A stretch of DNA of 64,000 nucleotides from CBFFRJ01 sp963530515 (GTDB lineage: Bacteria > Pseudomonadota > Gammaproteobacteria > Enterobacterales > Enterobacteriaceae), in NCBI GenBank assembly GCA_963530515.1, contig CAUSEC010000014.1, forward strand, positions 62,001 to 126,000. The letters run 5' to 3'. Every line of letters begins with the position of its first letter. Position 1 is the first letter of the stretch. This document shows positions 35,859-44,235 of the stretch, piece after piece. Under the pieces are notes generated by a model. It did no database searches and had not been told where the DNA came from. It worked only from the letters and a program-made list of their open reading frames with translations. Position numbers and translations under genes: made by a program.

Positions 35859-37994
35859 TTGCTGAATCCGATCGTTCGTAAATTCCAGTATGGTCAACAT
35901 ACCGTCACGCTGGAAACCGGCATGATGGCACGTCAGGCTACTGCTGCCGTTATGGTAAGCATGGATGACACTGCGGTATTCGTTACCGTTGTTGGCCAGA
36001 AAAAAGCTAAACCAGGTCAGGACTTCTTCCCGCTGACCGTTAACTACCAGGAGCGTACCTACGCTGCCGGTAAAATCCCGGGTGGTTTCTTCCGTCGTGA
36101 AGGCCGTCCAAGCGAAGGCGAAACGCTGATTGCGCGTCTGATTGACCGCCCGGTTCGTCCGCTGTTCCCGGAAGGCTTCGTTAACGAAGTACAGGTTATC
36201 GCGACCGTTGTTTCCGTTAACCCACAGGTTAACCCGGACATCGTTGCCATGATCGGCGCATCCGCTGCCCTGTCACTGTCTGGTATTCCATTCAATGGCC
36301 CAATCGGTGCCGCGCGCGTTGGCTACATCAATGACCAGTACGTGCTGAACCCAACTCAGGAAGAGCTGAAAGAAAGTAAGCTGGACCTGGTGGTTGCAGG
36401 TACCGAAGGCGCAGTGCTGATGGTTGAATCCGAAGCGGAATTGCTGAGCGAAGACCAAATGCTCGGCGCAGTGGTGTTTGGCCACGACCAGCAGCAGGTT
36501 GTTATTCAGAACATCAACGACCTGGTGAAAGAAGCCGGTAAACCACGTTGGGACTGGCAGCCAGAAGCGGCAAACGACGCGCTGAATGCACGCGTTGCGG
36601 CCCTGGCCGAATCTCGCCTGAGCGATGCTTACCGCGTTACTGATAAACAAGAGCGTTATGCTCTGGTTGATGTCATCAAATCTGAAACCGTTGCTGCTCT
36701 GCTGGCTGAAGAAGAAACCCTGGACGCTAACGAACTGGGCGACATTCTGCACGCTATCGAGAAGAACGTCGTTCGTAGCCGCGTACTGGCTGGCGAACCG
36801 CGTATCGACGGTCGTGAAAAAGACATGATCCGTGGTCTGGATGTGCGTACTGGCGTGCTGCCACGTACTCACGGTTCTTCTCTGTTCACCCGTGGTGAAA
36901 CTCAGGCGCTGGTTACTGCCACTCTGGGTACCGCACGTGATGCACAGAACATCGATGAACTGATGGGCGAGCGCACTGACTCCTTCCTGTTCCACTACAA
37001 CTTCCCTCCGTATTCCGTAGGGGAAACCGGCATGGTCGGTTCGCCGAAACGTCGTGAAATTGGTCACGGTCGTCTGGCGAAACGCGGCGTGCTGGCAGTG
37101 ATGCCGGATGCTGACAAATTCCCGTACACCGTACGTGTTGTGTCTGAGATTACCGAATCTAACGGTTCTTCTTCTATGGCTTCCGTCTGTGGTGCTTCTC
37201 TGGCACTGATGGACGCTGGTGTGCCGATCAAAGCCGCCGTTGCGGGTATCGCAATGGGTCTGGTGAAAGAAGGCGAAAACTTTGTTGTCCTGTCTGACAT
37301 TCTGGGCGATGAAGATCACCTGGGCGATATGGACTTTAAAGTTGCCGGTAGCCGCGAAGGTATCTCTGCGCTGCAGATGGATATCAAAATCGAAGGCATC
37401 ACCAAAGAGATCATGCAGGTTGCTCTGAACCAGGCTAAAGGTGCACGTCTGCACATCCTGGGCGTGATGGAACAAGCGATCAACGCACCGCGCGGCGATA
37501 TTTCTCAGTTCGCTCCGCGTATCCATACCATCAAGATCAATCCAGACAAGATCAAAGATGTCATCGGTAAAGGCGGTTCTGTTATTCGTGCACTGACCGA
37601 AGAAACAGGCACCACCATTGAAATCGAAGATGACGGTACTGTGAAGATCGCAGCGACCGACGGTGAGAAAGCGAAACACGCGATTCGCCGTATCGAAGAG
37701 ATCACCGCTGAAATCGAAGTTGGCCGTATCTATGCAGGTAAAGTGACCCGTATCGTTGACTTTGGCGCATTTGTTGCCATCGGCGGCGGTAAAGAAGGTC
37801 TGGTACACATTTCTCAGATCGCTGACAAGCGTGTTGAGAAAGTGACAGACTACCTGCAGATGGGTCAGGAAGTGCCGGTTAAAGTTCTGGAAGTTGATCG
37901 CCAGGGCCGTATCCGTCTGAGCATTAAAGAAGCTACCGAACAGACTCAGCCTGCCGGCGCGCCGGAAGCGCAGCAAGCAGAGCAGGGCGAGTAA
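35859..37994 (+). CDS. pnp: polyribonucleotide nucleotidyltransferase (PNPase)
   Basis: This 711-residue enzyme is a 3'-5' phosphorolytic exoribonuclease of the degradosome. Two RNase PH domains (about 1-140 and 315-540) flank a helical linker. A KH domain (IKDVIGKGGSVIRALTEETG, about 555-605) and an S1 domain (GRIYAGKVTRIVDFGAFV, from about 622) follow. The start codon is TTG (TTGCTGAATCCG) after AAGAAAGGAC, as in E. coli. The degradosome-associated helicase gene deaD follows nearby. Confidence 0.98.
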   Translation: MLNPIVRKFQYGQHTVTLETGMMARQATAAVMVSMDDTAVFVTVVGQKKAKPGQDFFPLTVNYQERTYAAGKIPGGFFRREGRPSEGETLIARLIDRPVRPLFPEGFVNEVQVIATVVSVNPQVNPDIVAMIGASAALSLSGIPFNGPIGAARVGYINDQYVLNPTQEELKESKLDLVVAGTEGAVLMVESEAELLSEDQMLGAVVFGHDQQQVVIQNINDLVKEAGKPRWDWQPEAANDALNARVAALAESRLSDAYRVTDKQERYALVDVIKSETVAALLAEEETLDANELGDILHAIEKNVVRSRVLAGEPRIDGREKDMIRGLDVRTGVLPRTHGSSLFTRGETQALVTATLGTARDAQNIDELMGERTDSFLFHYNFPPYSVGETGMVGSPKRREIGHGRLAKRGVLAVMPDADKFPYTVRVVSEITESNGSSSMASVCGASLALMDAGVPIKAAVAGIAMGLVKEGENFVVLSDILGDEDHLGDMDFKVAGSREGISALQMDIKIEGITKEIMQVALNQAKGARLHILGVMEQAINAPRGDISQFAPRIHTIKINPDKIKDVIGKGGSVIRALTEETGTTIEIEDDGTVKIAATDGEKAKHAIRRIEEITAEIEVGRIYAGKVTRIVDFGAFVAIGGGKEGLVHISQIADKRVEKVTDYLQMGQEVPVKVLEVDRQGRIRLSIKEATEQTQPAGAPEAQQAEQGE

Positions 37995-38004
37995 GGTTGT
38001 TTTT

Positions 38005-38028
38005 GGCCCTCCGTATTAGCGGAGGGCC
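38005..38028 (+). terminator. hairpin after pnp
   Basis: GGCCCTCCG/CGGAGGGCC forms a 9-bp stem with a 6-nt loop. There is little U-run, so it may act mainly as a 3' stabiliser. Confidence 0.65.
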
Positions 38029-38103
38029 TATTATCGGGTAGGACGCCGTGTTTGCAGCCGGGGGACAGGACGTTCATCCAATTGTTGTCTTCGGGAGTGG
38101 GAA

Positions 38104-38988
38104 ATGAAGCCTTTTTTGCGCTGGTGTTTCGTTGCGACAGCTTTAACGCTGGCAGGATGCAGCAACTCTGCCTGGCGTAAGAGCGAAGTCCTCGCAGTGC
38201 CATTGCAACCGACTTTGCAGCAGGAAGTGATTCTGGCACGCATGGAACAAATACTTGCCAGTCGGGCTTTAACCGATGAAGAACGCGCACAGCTTTTATA
38301 TGAGCGCGGAGTGTTGTATGATAGTCTCGGTCTGAGGGCATTGGCGCGAAATGATTTTTCACAAGCGCTGGCTATCCGACCTGATATGCCTGAAGTATTC
38401 AATTACTTAGGCATTTATTTAACGCAGGCAGGCAATTTTGATGCTGCCTATGAAGCGTTTGATTCTGTACTTGAGCTTGATCCAACTTACAACTACGCGC
38501 ACTTGAATCGCGGTATCGCATTGTATTACGGCGGTCGTGATAAGTTAGCGCAAGATGATCTGCTGGCGTTTTATCAAGACGATCCTAATGATCCTTTCCG
38601 CAGCCTGTGGCTTTACATCGTTGAGCGGAAGCTCGATGAGAAGCAGGCAAAAGAAGCACTGAAACAGCGCTTCGATAAATCGGACAAGGAACAGTGGGGA
38701 TGGAACATTGTCGAGTTCTACCTGGGCAACATTAGCGAAGCAACGCTGATGGAACGCCTCAAGGCGGACGCAACGGATAACACCTCGCTCGCTGAGCATC
38801 TCAGTGAAACCAACTTCTATTTAGGTAAGTACTACCTAAGTCTGGGGGATATGGACAGCGCTACGGCACTGTTCAAATTAGCGGTTGCTAACAACGTACA
38901 CAACTTCGTTGAGCACCGTTATGCATTGTTGGAATTATCGCTCTTGGGCCAGGAGCATGACGACCTGGCAGAATCGGACCAGCAATAG
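38104..38988 (+). CDS. nlpI: outer-membrane lipoprotein NlpI
   Basis: This 294-residue TPR lipoprotein adapts peptidoglycan hydrolases: it presents MepS to the Prc protease. The signal peptide ends in the lipobox LAGC, with lipidated Cys at residue 19. TPR motifs cover about 60-170 and 230-280 (e.g. VLYDSLGLRALARNDFSQAL). The gene lies between pnp and deaD as in E. coli. Confidence 0.97.
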   Translation: MKPFLRWCFVATALTLAGCSNSAWRKSEVLAVPLQPTLQQEVILARMEQILASRALTDEERAQLLYERGVLYDSLGLRALARNDFSQALAIRPDMPEVFNYLGIYLTQAGNFDAAYEAFDSVLELDPTYNYAHLNRGIALYYGGRDKLAQDDLLAFYQDDPNDPFRSLWLYIVERKLDEKQAKEALKQRFDKSDKEQWGWNIVEFYLGNISEATLMERLKADATDNTSLAEHLSETNFYLGKYYLSLGDMDSATALFKLAVANNVHNFVEHRYALLELSLLGQEHDDLAESDQQ

Positions 38989-39095
38989 CTGACGACATAA
39001 ACATCAGCCCGTAATCTTTTGATTGCCATCACCTTAACTGGTGAGGGCGTTGTTGTTCGTCAATACACCTACTTTGAGCCGGTTCACACTTTTCA

Positions 39096-39176
39096 ATGAA
39101 AATTGCTAATCATTTTCACGATGAGCTAAGTAGACTGGCCGCCATTAATATCGAGGCACTTGTACTACATGGCTGA
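39096..39176 (+). CDS. yrbN: small protein YrbN (26 aa) overlapping the deaD start
   Basis: ATG 39096 to TGA 39174-39176 encodes 26 residues, beginning MKIANHFHDELSRLAA and ending ALVLHG. This is nearly identical to the E. coli small protein YrbN. The last 8 bp overlap the deaD start in another frame, so its translation may open or couple the deaD ribosome site. No function is known for the peptide itself. Conservation of the reading frame argues that it is translated. Confidence 0.85.
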   Translation: MKIANHFHDELSRLAAINIEALVLHG

Positions 39177-41106
39177 ATTCGAAACCACTTTTGCAGATCT
39201 GGGCCTGAAGGCTCCTATCCTTGAAGCCCTTAACGATCTGGGTTACGAAAAACCATCTCCGATCCAGGCTGAGTGTATCCCACACCTGCTTTCTGGTCGT
39301 GACGTGCTGGGCATGGCCCAGACTGGTAGCGGTAAAACTGCAGCATTCTCGCTGCCGCTGCTGAACAACATTGATCCGGACCTGCGTGCACCGCAGATCC
39401 TCGTCCTGGCTCCAACCCGTGAACTGGCTGTTCAGGTTGCAGAAGCAATGACGGAATTCTCTAAACATATGCGCGGCGTAAACGTGGTAGCCCTGTACGG
39501 CGGCCAGCGTTATGACGTGCAGTTACGCGCCCTGCGCCAGGGCCCACAGATTGTTGTCGGTACGCCGGGCCGTCTGCTGGATCACCTGAAGCGCGGTACT
39601 CTGGACCTCTCTAAACTGAGCGGCCTGGTACTGGATGAAGCAGATGAAATGCTGCGTATGGGCTTCATCGAAGACGTCGAAACCATCATGGCGCAGATCC
39701 CGGACGGTCATCAGACCGCGCTGTTCTCTGCCACCATGCCTGAAGCGATTCGTCGTATCACCAAGCGCTTCATGAAAGATCCTCAGGAAGTGCGTATTCA
39801 GTCCAGCGTAACCACTCGCCCGGACATCAGCCAGAGCTACTGGTCTGTGTACGGCATGCGCAAAAACGAAGCGCTGGTACGTTTCCTGGAAGCAGAAGAT
39901 TTTGATGCGGCGATTATCTTCGTTCGTACCAAAAACGCGACCCTGGAAGTGGCTGAAGCCCTGGAGCGTAGCGGCTACAACAGCGCAGCGCTGAACGGCG
40001 ACATGAACCAGGCCCTGCGTGAGCAGACTCTGGAGCGTCTGAAAGACGGTCGTCTGGATATCCTGATTGCAACCGACGTGGCAGCACGTGGTCTGGACGT
40101 TGAACGTATCAGCCTGGTTGTTAACTATGACATCCCGATGGACTCCGAGTCTTACGTTCACCGTATCGGCCGTACCGGTCGTGCAGGTCGTGCGGGCCGT
40201 GCGCTGCTGTTCGTTGAGAACCGCGAACGTCGTCTGCTGCGTAACATTGAACGCACCATGAAGCTGACCATTCCAGAAGTAGAACTGCCGAACGCAGACC
40301 TGCTGGGCAAACGCCGTCTGGAAAAATTTGCTGCTAAAGTTCAGCAGCAGCTGGAAAGCAGCGATCTCGATCAGTACCGTGCGCTGCTGGCCAAAATCCA
40401 GCCGTCTGCTGAAGGTGAAGAGCTGGATATCGAAACGCTGGCCGCTGCACTGCTGAAAATGGCGCAGGGTGAACGTGCTCTGATCGTTCCGCCTGATGCA
40501 CCGATGCGTCCTAAGCGTGAATTCCGCGATCGCGATGACCGTTTCGAGCGCCGTGGTGACCGCAACGATCGTCAGGATCGTGGTCCGCGTGGCGATCGTC
40601 CAGAGCGTGGTGGTGAAGACCGTCCGCGTCGTGAGCGCCGTGACGCTGGCGAAATGGAACTCTACCGTATCGAAGTGGGCCGTGATGATGGCGTTGAAGT
40701 TCGTCACATCGTGGGTGCTATCGCTAACGAAGGTGATATCAGCAGCCGTTACATTGGTAACATCAAGCTGTTCGGTACTCACTCTACTATCGAGCTGCCG
40801 AAAGGCATGCCGGGCGAGGTTCTGCAGCACTTTACCCGTACACGTATTCTGAACAAGCCGATGAATATGCAACTGCTGGGCGATGCTCAGCCGCGTCAGG
40901 ACCGTGGTCCTCGTCGTGACGGTGGTGAACGTCGTGAAGGCGGCCGTAGCTTCGGTGGCGAACGTCGCGAAGGTGGTCGTAGCTTCGGTGGCGAACGTCG
41001 TGAAGGTGGCCGCGGTGAAGGCCGTAGCTTCAGCGGTGAACGTCGTGCGCCACGTCGTGAAGACGGCAACACGACGACCACTCGTCGTCGCTTCGGTGAT
41101 GCATAA
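39169..41106 (+). CDS. deaD: cold-shock DEAD-box RNA helicase DeaD (CsdA)
   Basis: This 645-residue helicase unwinds RNA during 50S assembly and mRNA decay at low temperature. Motif I AQTGSGKT is at 50-57 and motif II DEAD at 156-159, followed by motif III SAT and motif VI HRIGRTGR. The DbpA-like RNA-binding region spans about 480-560, then an Arg/Gly-rich tail with repeated GGERREGGRSF units. ATG 39169 (MAEFETTFADLGL) is the conserved start. The frame also has an upstream TTG at 39160. Confidence 0.97.
   Translation: MAEFETTFADLGLKAPILEALNDLGYEKPSPIQAECIPHLLSGRDVLGMAQTGSGKTAAFSLPLLNNIDPDLRAPQILVLAPTRELAVQVAEAMTEFSKHMRGVNVVALYGGQRYDVQLRALRQGPQIVVGTPGRLLDHLKRGTLDLSKLSGLVLDEADEMLRMGFIEDVETIMAQIPDGHQTALFSATMPEAIRRITKRFMKDPQEVRIQSSVTTRPDISQSYWSVYGMRKNEALVRFLEAEDFDAAIIFVRTKNATLEVAEALERSGYNSAALNGDMNQALREQTLERLKDGRLDILIATDVAARGLDVERISLVVNYDIPMDSESYVHRIGRTGRAGRAGRALLFVENRERRLLRNIERTMKLTIPEVELPNADLLGKRRLEKFAAKVQQQLESSDLDQYRALLAKIQPSAEGEELDIETLAAALLKMAQGERALIVPPDAPMRPKREFRDRDDRFERRGDRNDRQDRGPRGDRPERGGEDRPRRERRDAGEMELYRIEVGRDDGVEVRHIVGAIANEGDISSRYIGNIKLFGTHSTIELPKGMPGEVLQHFTRTRILNKPMNMQLLGDAQPRQDRGPRRDGGERREGGRSFGGERREGGRSFGGERREGGRGEGRSFSGERRAPRREDGNTTTTRRRFGDA
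40921..41031 (+). repeat. 33-bp tandem repeat in the RGG-like tail of deaD
   Basis: Two exact-length 33-bp units (40921-40953 and 40954-40986) encode GGERREGGRSF, and a third unit (40987-41031) has a 12-bp in-frame insertion. Repeat number in this tail is likely to vary between strains. Confidence 0.8.
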
Positions 41107-41148
41107 TCTCCGCTAAGCACGCTTTACACGCTGTAAAGTTTTAGATAC

Positions 41149-41179
41149 AAACCCCGGTGCAATCATCGGGGTTTCTTTT
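41149..41179 (+). terminator. terminator after deaD
   Basis: AAACCCCG/CGGGGTTT with a 10-nt loop is followed by CTTTT. Confidence 0.82.
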
Positions 41180-41188
41180 ATCTGTAAT

Positions 41189-41209
41189 GTACTCTTGTAC
41201 TGGTACAAT
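41189..41209 (+). promoter_or_regulatory. TrpR operator overlapping the mtr promoter -10
   Basis: GTACTCTTGTACTGGTAC (41189-41206) resembles the TrpR operator consensus GTACTAGTTAACTAGTAC and the known E. coli mtr operator. A TACAAT -10 hexamer (41204-41209) overlaps its right edge, so TrpR-tryptophan would occlude RNA polymerase. Confidence 0.75.
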
Positions 41210-41243
41210 GCTGCGGCATTTACGCATACAGGAGAAGACATTC

Positions 41244-42488
41244 ATGGCAACACTGACAACCACACAGGCAACACCGTCGTTGCTGGCCGGTGTGGTGATT
41301 ATTGGCGGTACGGTAATTGGCGCGGGGATGTTTTCATTACCGGTAGTCATGTCAGGTGCGTGGTTCTTCTGGTCAATAGCCGCATTAGTCTTTACCTGGT
41401 TTTGCATGCTGCACTCCGGGCTGATGATCCTCGAAGCCAACCTCAATTACCGCATCGGCGCAAGCTTCGATACCATCACCAAAGATTTACTGGGTCGCGG
41501 CTGGAATGTCATTAACGGCCTCTCAATTGCCTTTGTGCTCTATATCCTGACCTATGCCTATATCTCGGCGAGCGGCTCTATCCTGCACCATACCTTTGCA
41601 GAAATGTCCTTCGACGTTGCTCCACGAGCCGCCGGGCTGGCTTTTGCGCTGCTGGTGGCATTTATCGTCTGGCTGTCCACCCGGGCCGTCAGTCGAATGA
41701 CGGCAATTGTGCTGGGTGCCAAGGTCATCACCTTCTTTTTAACCTTTGGTAGCTTGCTCGGGCACGTGCAACCGGCCACCCTGTTGAATGTGGCGGAAGC
41801 AAACACCTCCTACACGCCTTATCTGTTGATGACGCTGCCTTTTTGCCTGGCCTCGTTTGGCTATCATGGCAACGTCCCCAGCCTGATGAAGTTTTATGGC
41901 AAAGATCCCCGCACTATCACCCGTTGCCTGGTATACGGCACATTGCTGGCGTTGGGGTTGTACACGGTGTGGCTGCTGGGAACGATGGGCAACATTCCCC
42001 GTCCTGAATTTATTGGCATTGCCGAAAAGGGCGGCAATATTGATGTGCTGGTCCAGGCGCTGAGTGGTGTGCTCAACAGCCGCAGTCTGGATTTGCTGCT
42101 GGTAGTCTTTTCTAACTTTGCCGTCGCCAGTTCATTTTTAGGCGTCACCCTGGGGTTGTTTGACTACCTGGCCGATCTGTTTGGCTTTGATGATTCCGCG
42201 CTGGGGCGCTTCAAAACCGCGCTGCTGACGTTTGTCCCCCCGATGGTGGGCGGCTTGTTGTGGCCGAATGGTTTTCTGTATGCCATCGGTTATGCCGGAC
42301 TGGCGGCAACCATTTGGGCGGCTATCGTCCCGGCATTGCTGGCACGGGCATCACGCCAGCGTTTTGGTAGCCCGGCTTTCCGCGTCTGGGGCGGCACGCC
42401 GATGATTGTGCTGATTCTGCTGTTTGGTATCGGCAACGCCGTGGTGCACGTGCTGTCGAGCTTCAATCTGCTGCCGGTTTACTCATAG
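41244..42488 (+). CDS. mtr: high-affinity tryptophan permease Mtr
   Basis: This 414-residue proton-tryptophan symporter of the aromatic amino-acid permease family (HAAAP) has eleven predicted membrane segments. The N-terminal GGTVIGAGMFSLPVV near residue 20 is the family signature. ATG 41244 (MATLTTTQATPSLL) with AGGAGAAG upstream is chosen over the frame opening at 41157. In K-12 yhbW follows mtr. Here an RmuC-family gene does. Confidence 0.97.
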   Translation: MATLTTTQATPSLLAGVVIIGGTVIGAGMFSLPVVMSGAWFFWSIAALVFTWFCMLHSGLMILEANLNYRIGASFDTITKDLLGRGWNVINGLSIAFVLYILTYAYISASGSILHHTFAEMSFDVAPRAAGLAFALLVAFIVWLSTRAVSRMTAIVLGAKVITFFLTFGSLLGHVQPATLLNVAEANTSYTPYLLMTLPFCLASFGYHGNVPSLMKFYGKDPRTITRCLVYGTLLALGLYTVWLLGTMGNIPRPEFIGIAEKGGNIDVLVQALSGVLNSRSLDLLLVVFSNFAVASSFLGVTLGLFDYLADLFGFDDSALGRFKTALLTFVPPMVGGLLWPNGFLYAIGYAGLAATIWAAIVPALLARASRQRFGSPAFRVWGGTPMIVLILLFGIGNAVVHVLSSFNLLPVYS

Positions 42489-42615
42489 CCGTGCCACCGG
42501 ACTCGCTTTTCCCCCAGCACACAGGGAAAAGCGGGCATGTGGATAAGCAAAGATTGCATCTTCATTCGCCGGGGGTATGGTAGTCGCAGAAAAGATGGAT
42601 AAAGGATTGGCTGAC

Positions 42616-44157
42616 ATGACCCTCACGATTATTGCCGCTGTAATTGCTGCCCTGCTGGGTAGCGCTTTTGGCTGGCTGTTGACAAAACAGTCGTTTACGC
42701 AAAAAGTGGCGACCCTCGAACATGACCATGACCTGGCGGAAGATGAGCTGGCTGAAACCCAAAAGCGCCTGCGTGAACAGGAAGTGAAAGCCGAAGCCCT
42801 GCGCAACGAAAAGCACCAGCTGGATATCGATACCAGCGTCCTGCGCCAGAAGATTAACGACCTGCAATCGCGGGCGGCAGAGCTGGCACAACGTCTGGGG
42901 AAAGCAGACGATCAGTTAACGGAAGAACGCCGCCTTTCGGCTGAACTCGATCACGACTATACCGAACTGAAAACCACGCTGGCGCAGCGTGAGCAGCATT
43001 TCCGTGAACAGTTTGCCAACCTGGATGAGACCAAAAAATCCCTGTCGCGCGAGTTTGAAAATATCGCCAACAAGATTTTTGAAGAGAAGGGCAAAACCTT
43101 CACCACAACCAGCAAAACCAGCCTTGACGACATGCTCAAGCCGTTCCGGGAACAAATTGAAGGCTTCCAGAAGCGGGTAAACGAAGTCCATGACGCCTCA
43201 ATTCGCGGCAACGCCGATCTCAATGCTGAGATTAAAAAGGTGCTGGAGATTGGCCTGCAAATGAGCGCCGAGGCGACCAACCTTACCTCAGCCCTGAAGG
43301 GTGATTCCCAGCAGCGTGGGGCCTGGGGCGAAGCGCAGTTGCGCCGCACCCTTGAGATGAGCGGGCTGGTGGAAGAGGAACATTACGAAGTCCAGAGCGC
43401 GTTCAGAGACGAAGAAGGTCGCCGTAAGCAGACCGATTACCTGATTCGCCTGCCGGGCAATAAACACATCATCATCGACAGCAAAGTCTCGCTCAACGCC
43501 TACGATCGTGCCTGTTCTGCCGAAACACCGGATGAGCAGCAGCGGGCAATGGACGACCACATTATGGCGGTGCGCCGCCATATCGACGATCTGGCTTCAA
43601 AGGATTACACCAACCTGGCCGGTATCCGCAGCCCCAGTTTTGTGCTGATGTTTATGCCTATCGAAGCGGCCTACATTGAGGCGCTGAAAACCAACAAAGG
43701 GCTGTTTGAATACGGTTACCGCAAGGGCATTGTGCTGGTTTCCCACACCACGTTGATTCCGATTCTACGCACCGTTTCCAATCTGTGGATGATTGAACGC
43801 AGTAACAGCGAAGCACGTGAAATCAGCGAACGTGCCGGTGAGATCTTCAATAACGTCTGCCTTGTGGCTGACCGGTTAAGCAAGCTTGGCGGCACGCTCT
43901 CCACCGCCAGCAATCAGTACAACGCGACCATCACTGCGCTGGTGGGTAATCAGGGGCTGTACGGCAAAGTAGAGCGTTTTGGCAAACTCTCTGAGAAGGT
44001 CAATAAAGAGCTGCCGAAGCTGGAGCTGTCCCACCGGGATTTCGAATATGAGCGCCTGACGTTGATTGCGGAAGCGCTGAGGGAACCTGAGGTGGAGAGT
44101 GCGCCTGCCGCTGCTGAACCCTTGCCTGGTGACGCTGCGCTGACCGGGCCTCAGTAG
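42616..44157 (+). CDS. RmuC-family DNA recombination protein (second-type, not the K-12 RmuC orthologue)
   Basis: This 513-residue protein has an N-terminal membrane anchor (about 1-21, TLTIIAAVIAALLGSAFGW), a long coiled coil (about 25-150) and an RmuC domain. Within it RGAWGEAQLRRTLEMSGL and the PD-(D/E)XK-type strand HIIIDSKVSLNAY are visible. Compared with K-12 RmuC as I recall it, the RmuC domain is only moderately similar, so this is probably a paralogue or alternative lineage. RmuC proteins limit inversions at short inverted repeats. ATG 42616 has AAAGGA upstream, and 42595 and 42577 are alternatives. It sits alone between mtr and yjiA. Confidence 0.8.
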   Translation: MTLTIIAAVIAALLGSAFGWLLTKQSFTQKVATLEHDHDLAEDELAETQKRLREQEVKAEALRNEKHQLDIDTSVLRQKINDLQSRAAELAQRLGKADDQLTEERRLSAELDHDYTELKTTLAQREQHFREQFANLDETKKSLSREFENIANKIFEEKGKTFTTTSKTSLDDMLKPFREQIEGFQKRVNEVHDASIRGNADLNAEIKKVLEIGLQMSAEATNLTSALKGDSQQRGAWGEAQLRRTLEMSGLVEEEHYEVQSAFRDEEGRRKQTDYLIRLPGNKHIIIDSKVSLNAYDRACSAETPDEQQRAMDDHIMAVRRHIDDLASKDYTNLAGIRSPSFVLMFMPIEAAYIEALKTNKGLFEYGYRKGIVLVSHTTLIPILRTVSNLWMIERSNSEAREISERAGEIFNNVCLVADRLSKLGGTLSTASNQYNATITALVGNQGLYGKVERFGKLSEKVNKELPKLELSHRDFEYERLTLIAEALREPEVESAPAAAEPLPGDAALTGPQ

Positions 44158-44172
44158 CTAAGACGTTGCTTG

Positions 44173-44202
44173 CGAGCGCCCTGAATGCTACAAGGGCGCT
44201 CG
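44173..44202. terminator. hairpin between convergent RmuC-family gene and yjiA
   Basis: CGAGCGCCCT/AGGGCGCTCG is a 10-bp stem with a 10-nt loop and no clear U-run. It lies in the 78-bp gap between the two stop codons. Confidence 0.55.
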
Positions 44203-44235
44203 TGTAAAGGCGTTGGTGGCGATAGAACGGCCTTT

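Noticed and set aside
36273..37976. Long open frame (567 codons) on the - strand inside pnp
   Set aside because: It is antisense to a fully conserved pnp gene, has no family resemblance and reflects the codon bias of pnp.
39523..40872. Open frame of 449 codons antisense to deaD
   Set aside because: It has no recognisable domain and lies entirely within the conserved helicase gene.
40921..41031. 33-bp repeats in deaD considered as a CRISPR or mobile repeat
   Set aside because: The units are in frame, contiguous without spacers, and encode the known Arg/Gly tail.
41122..41138. CTTTACACGCTGTAAAG palindrome as a TyrR box for mtr
   Set aside because: The arms are in the opposite arrangement (TTTACA-N3-TGTAAA) to the TyrR consensus TGTAAA-N6-TTTACA, and it lies just after deaD as a hairpin.
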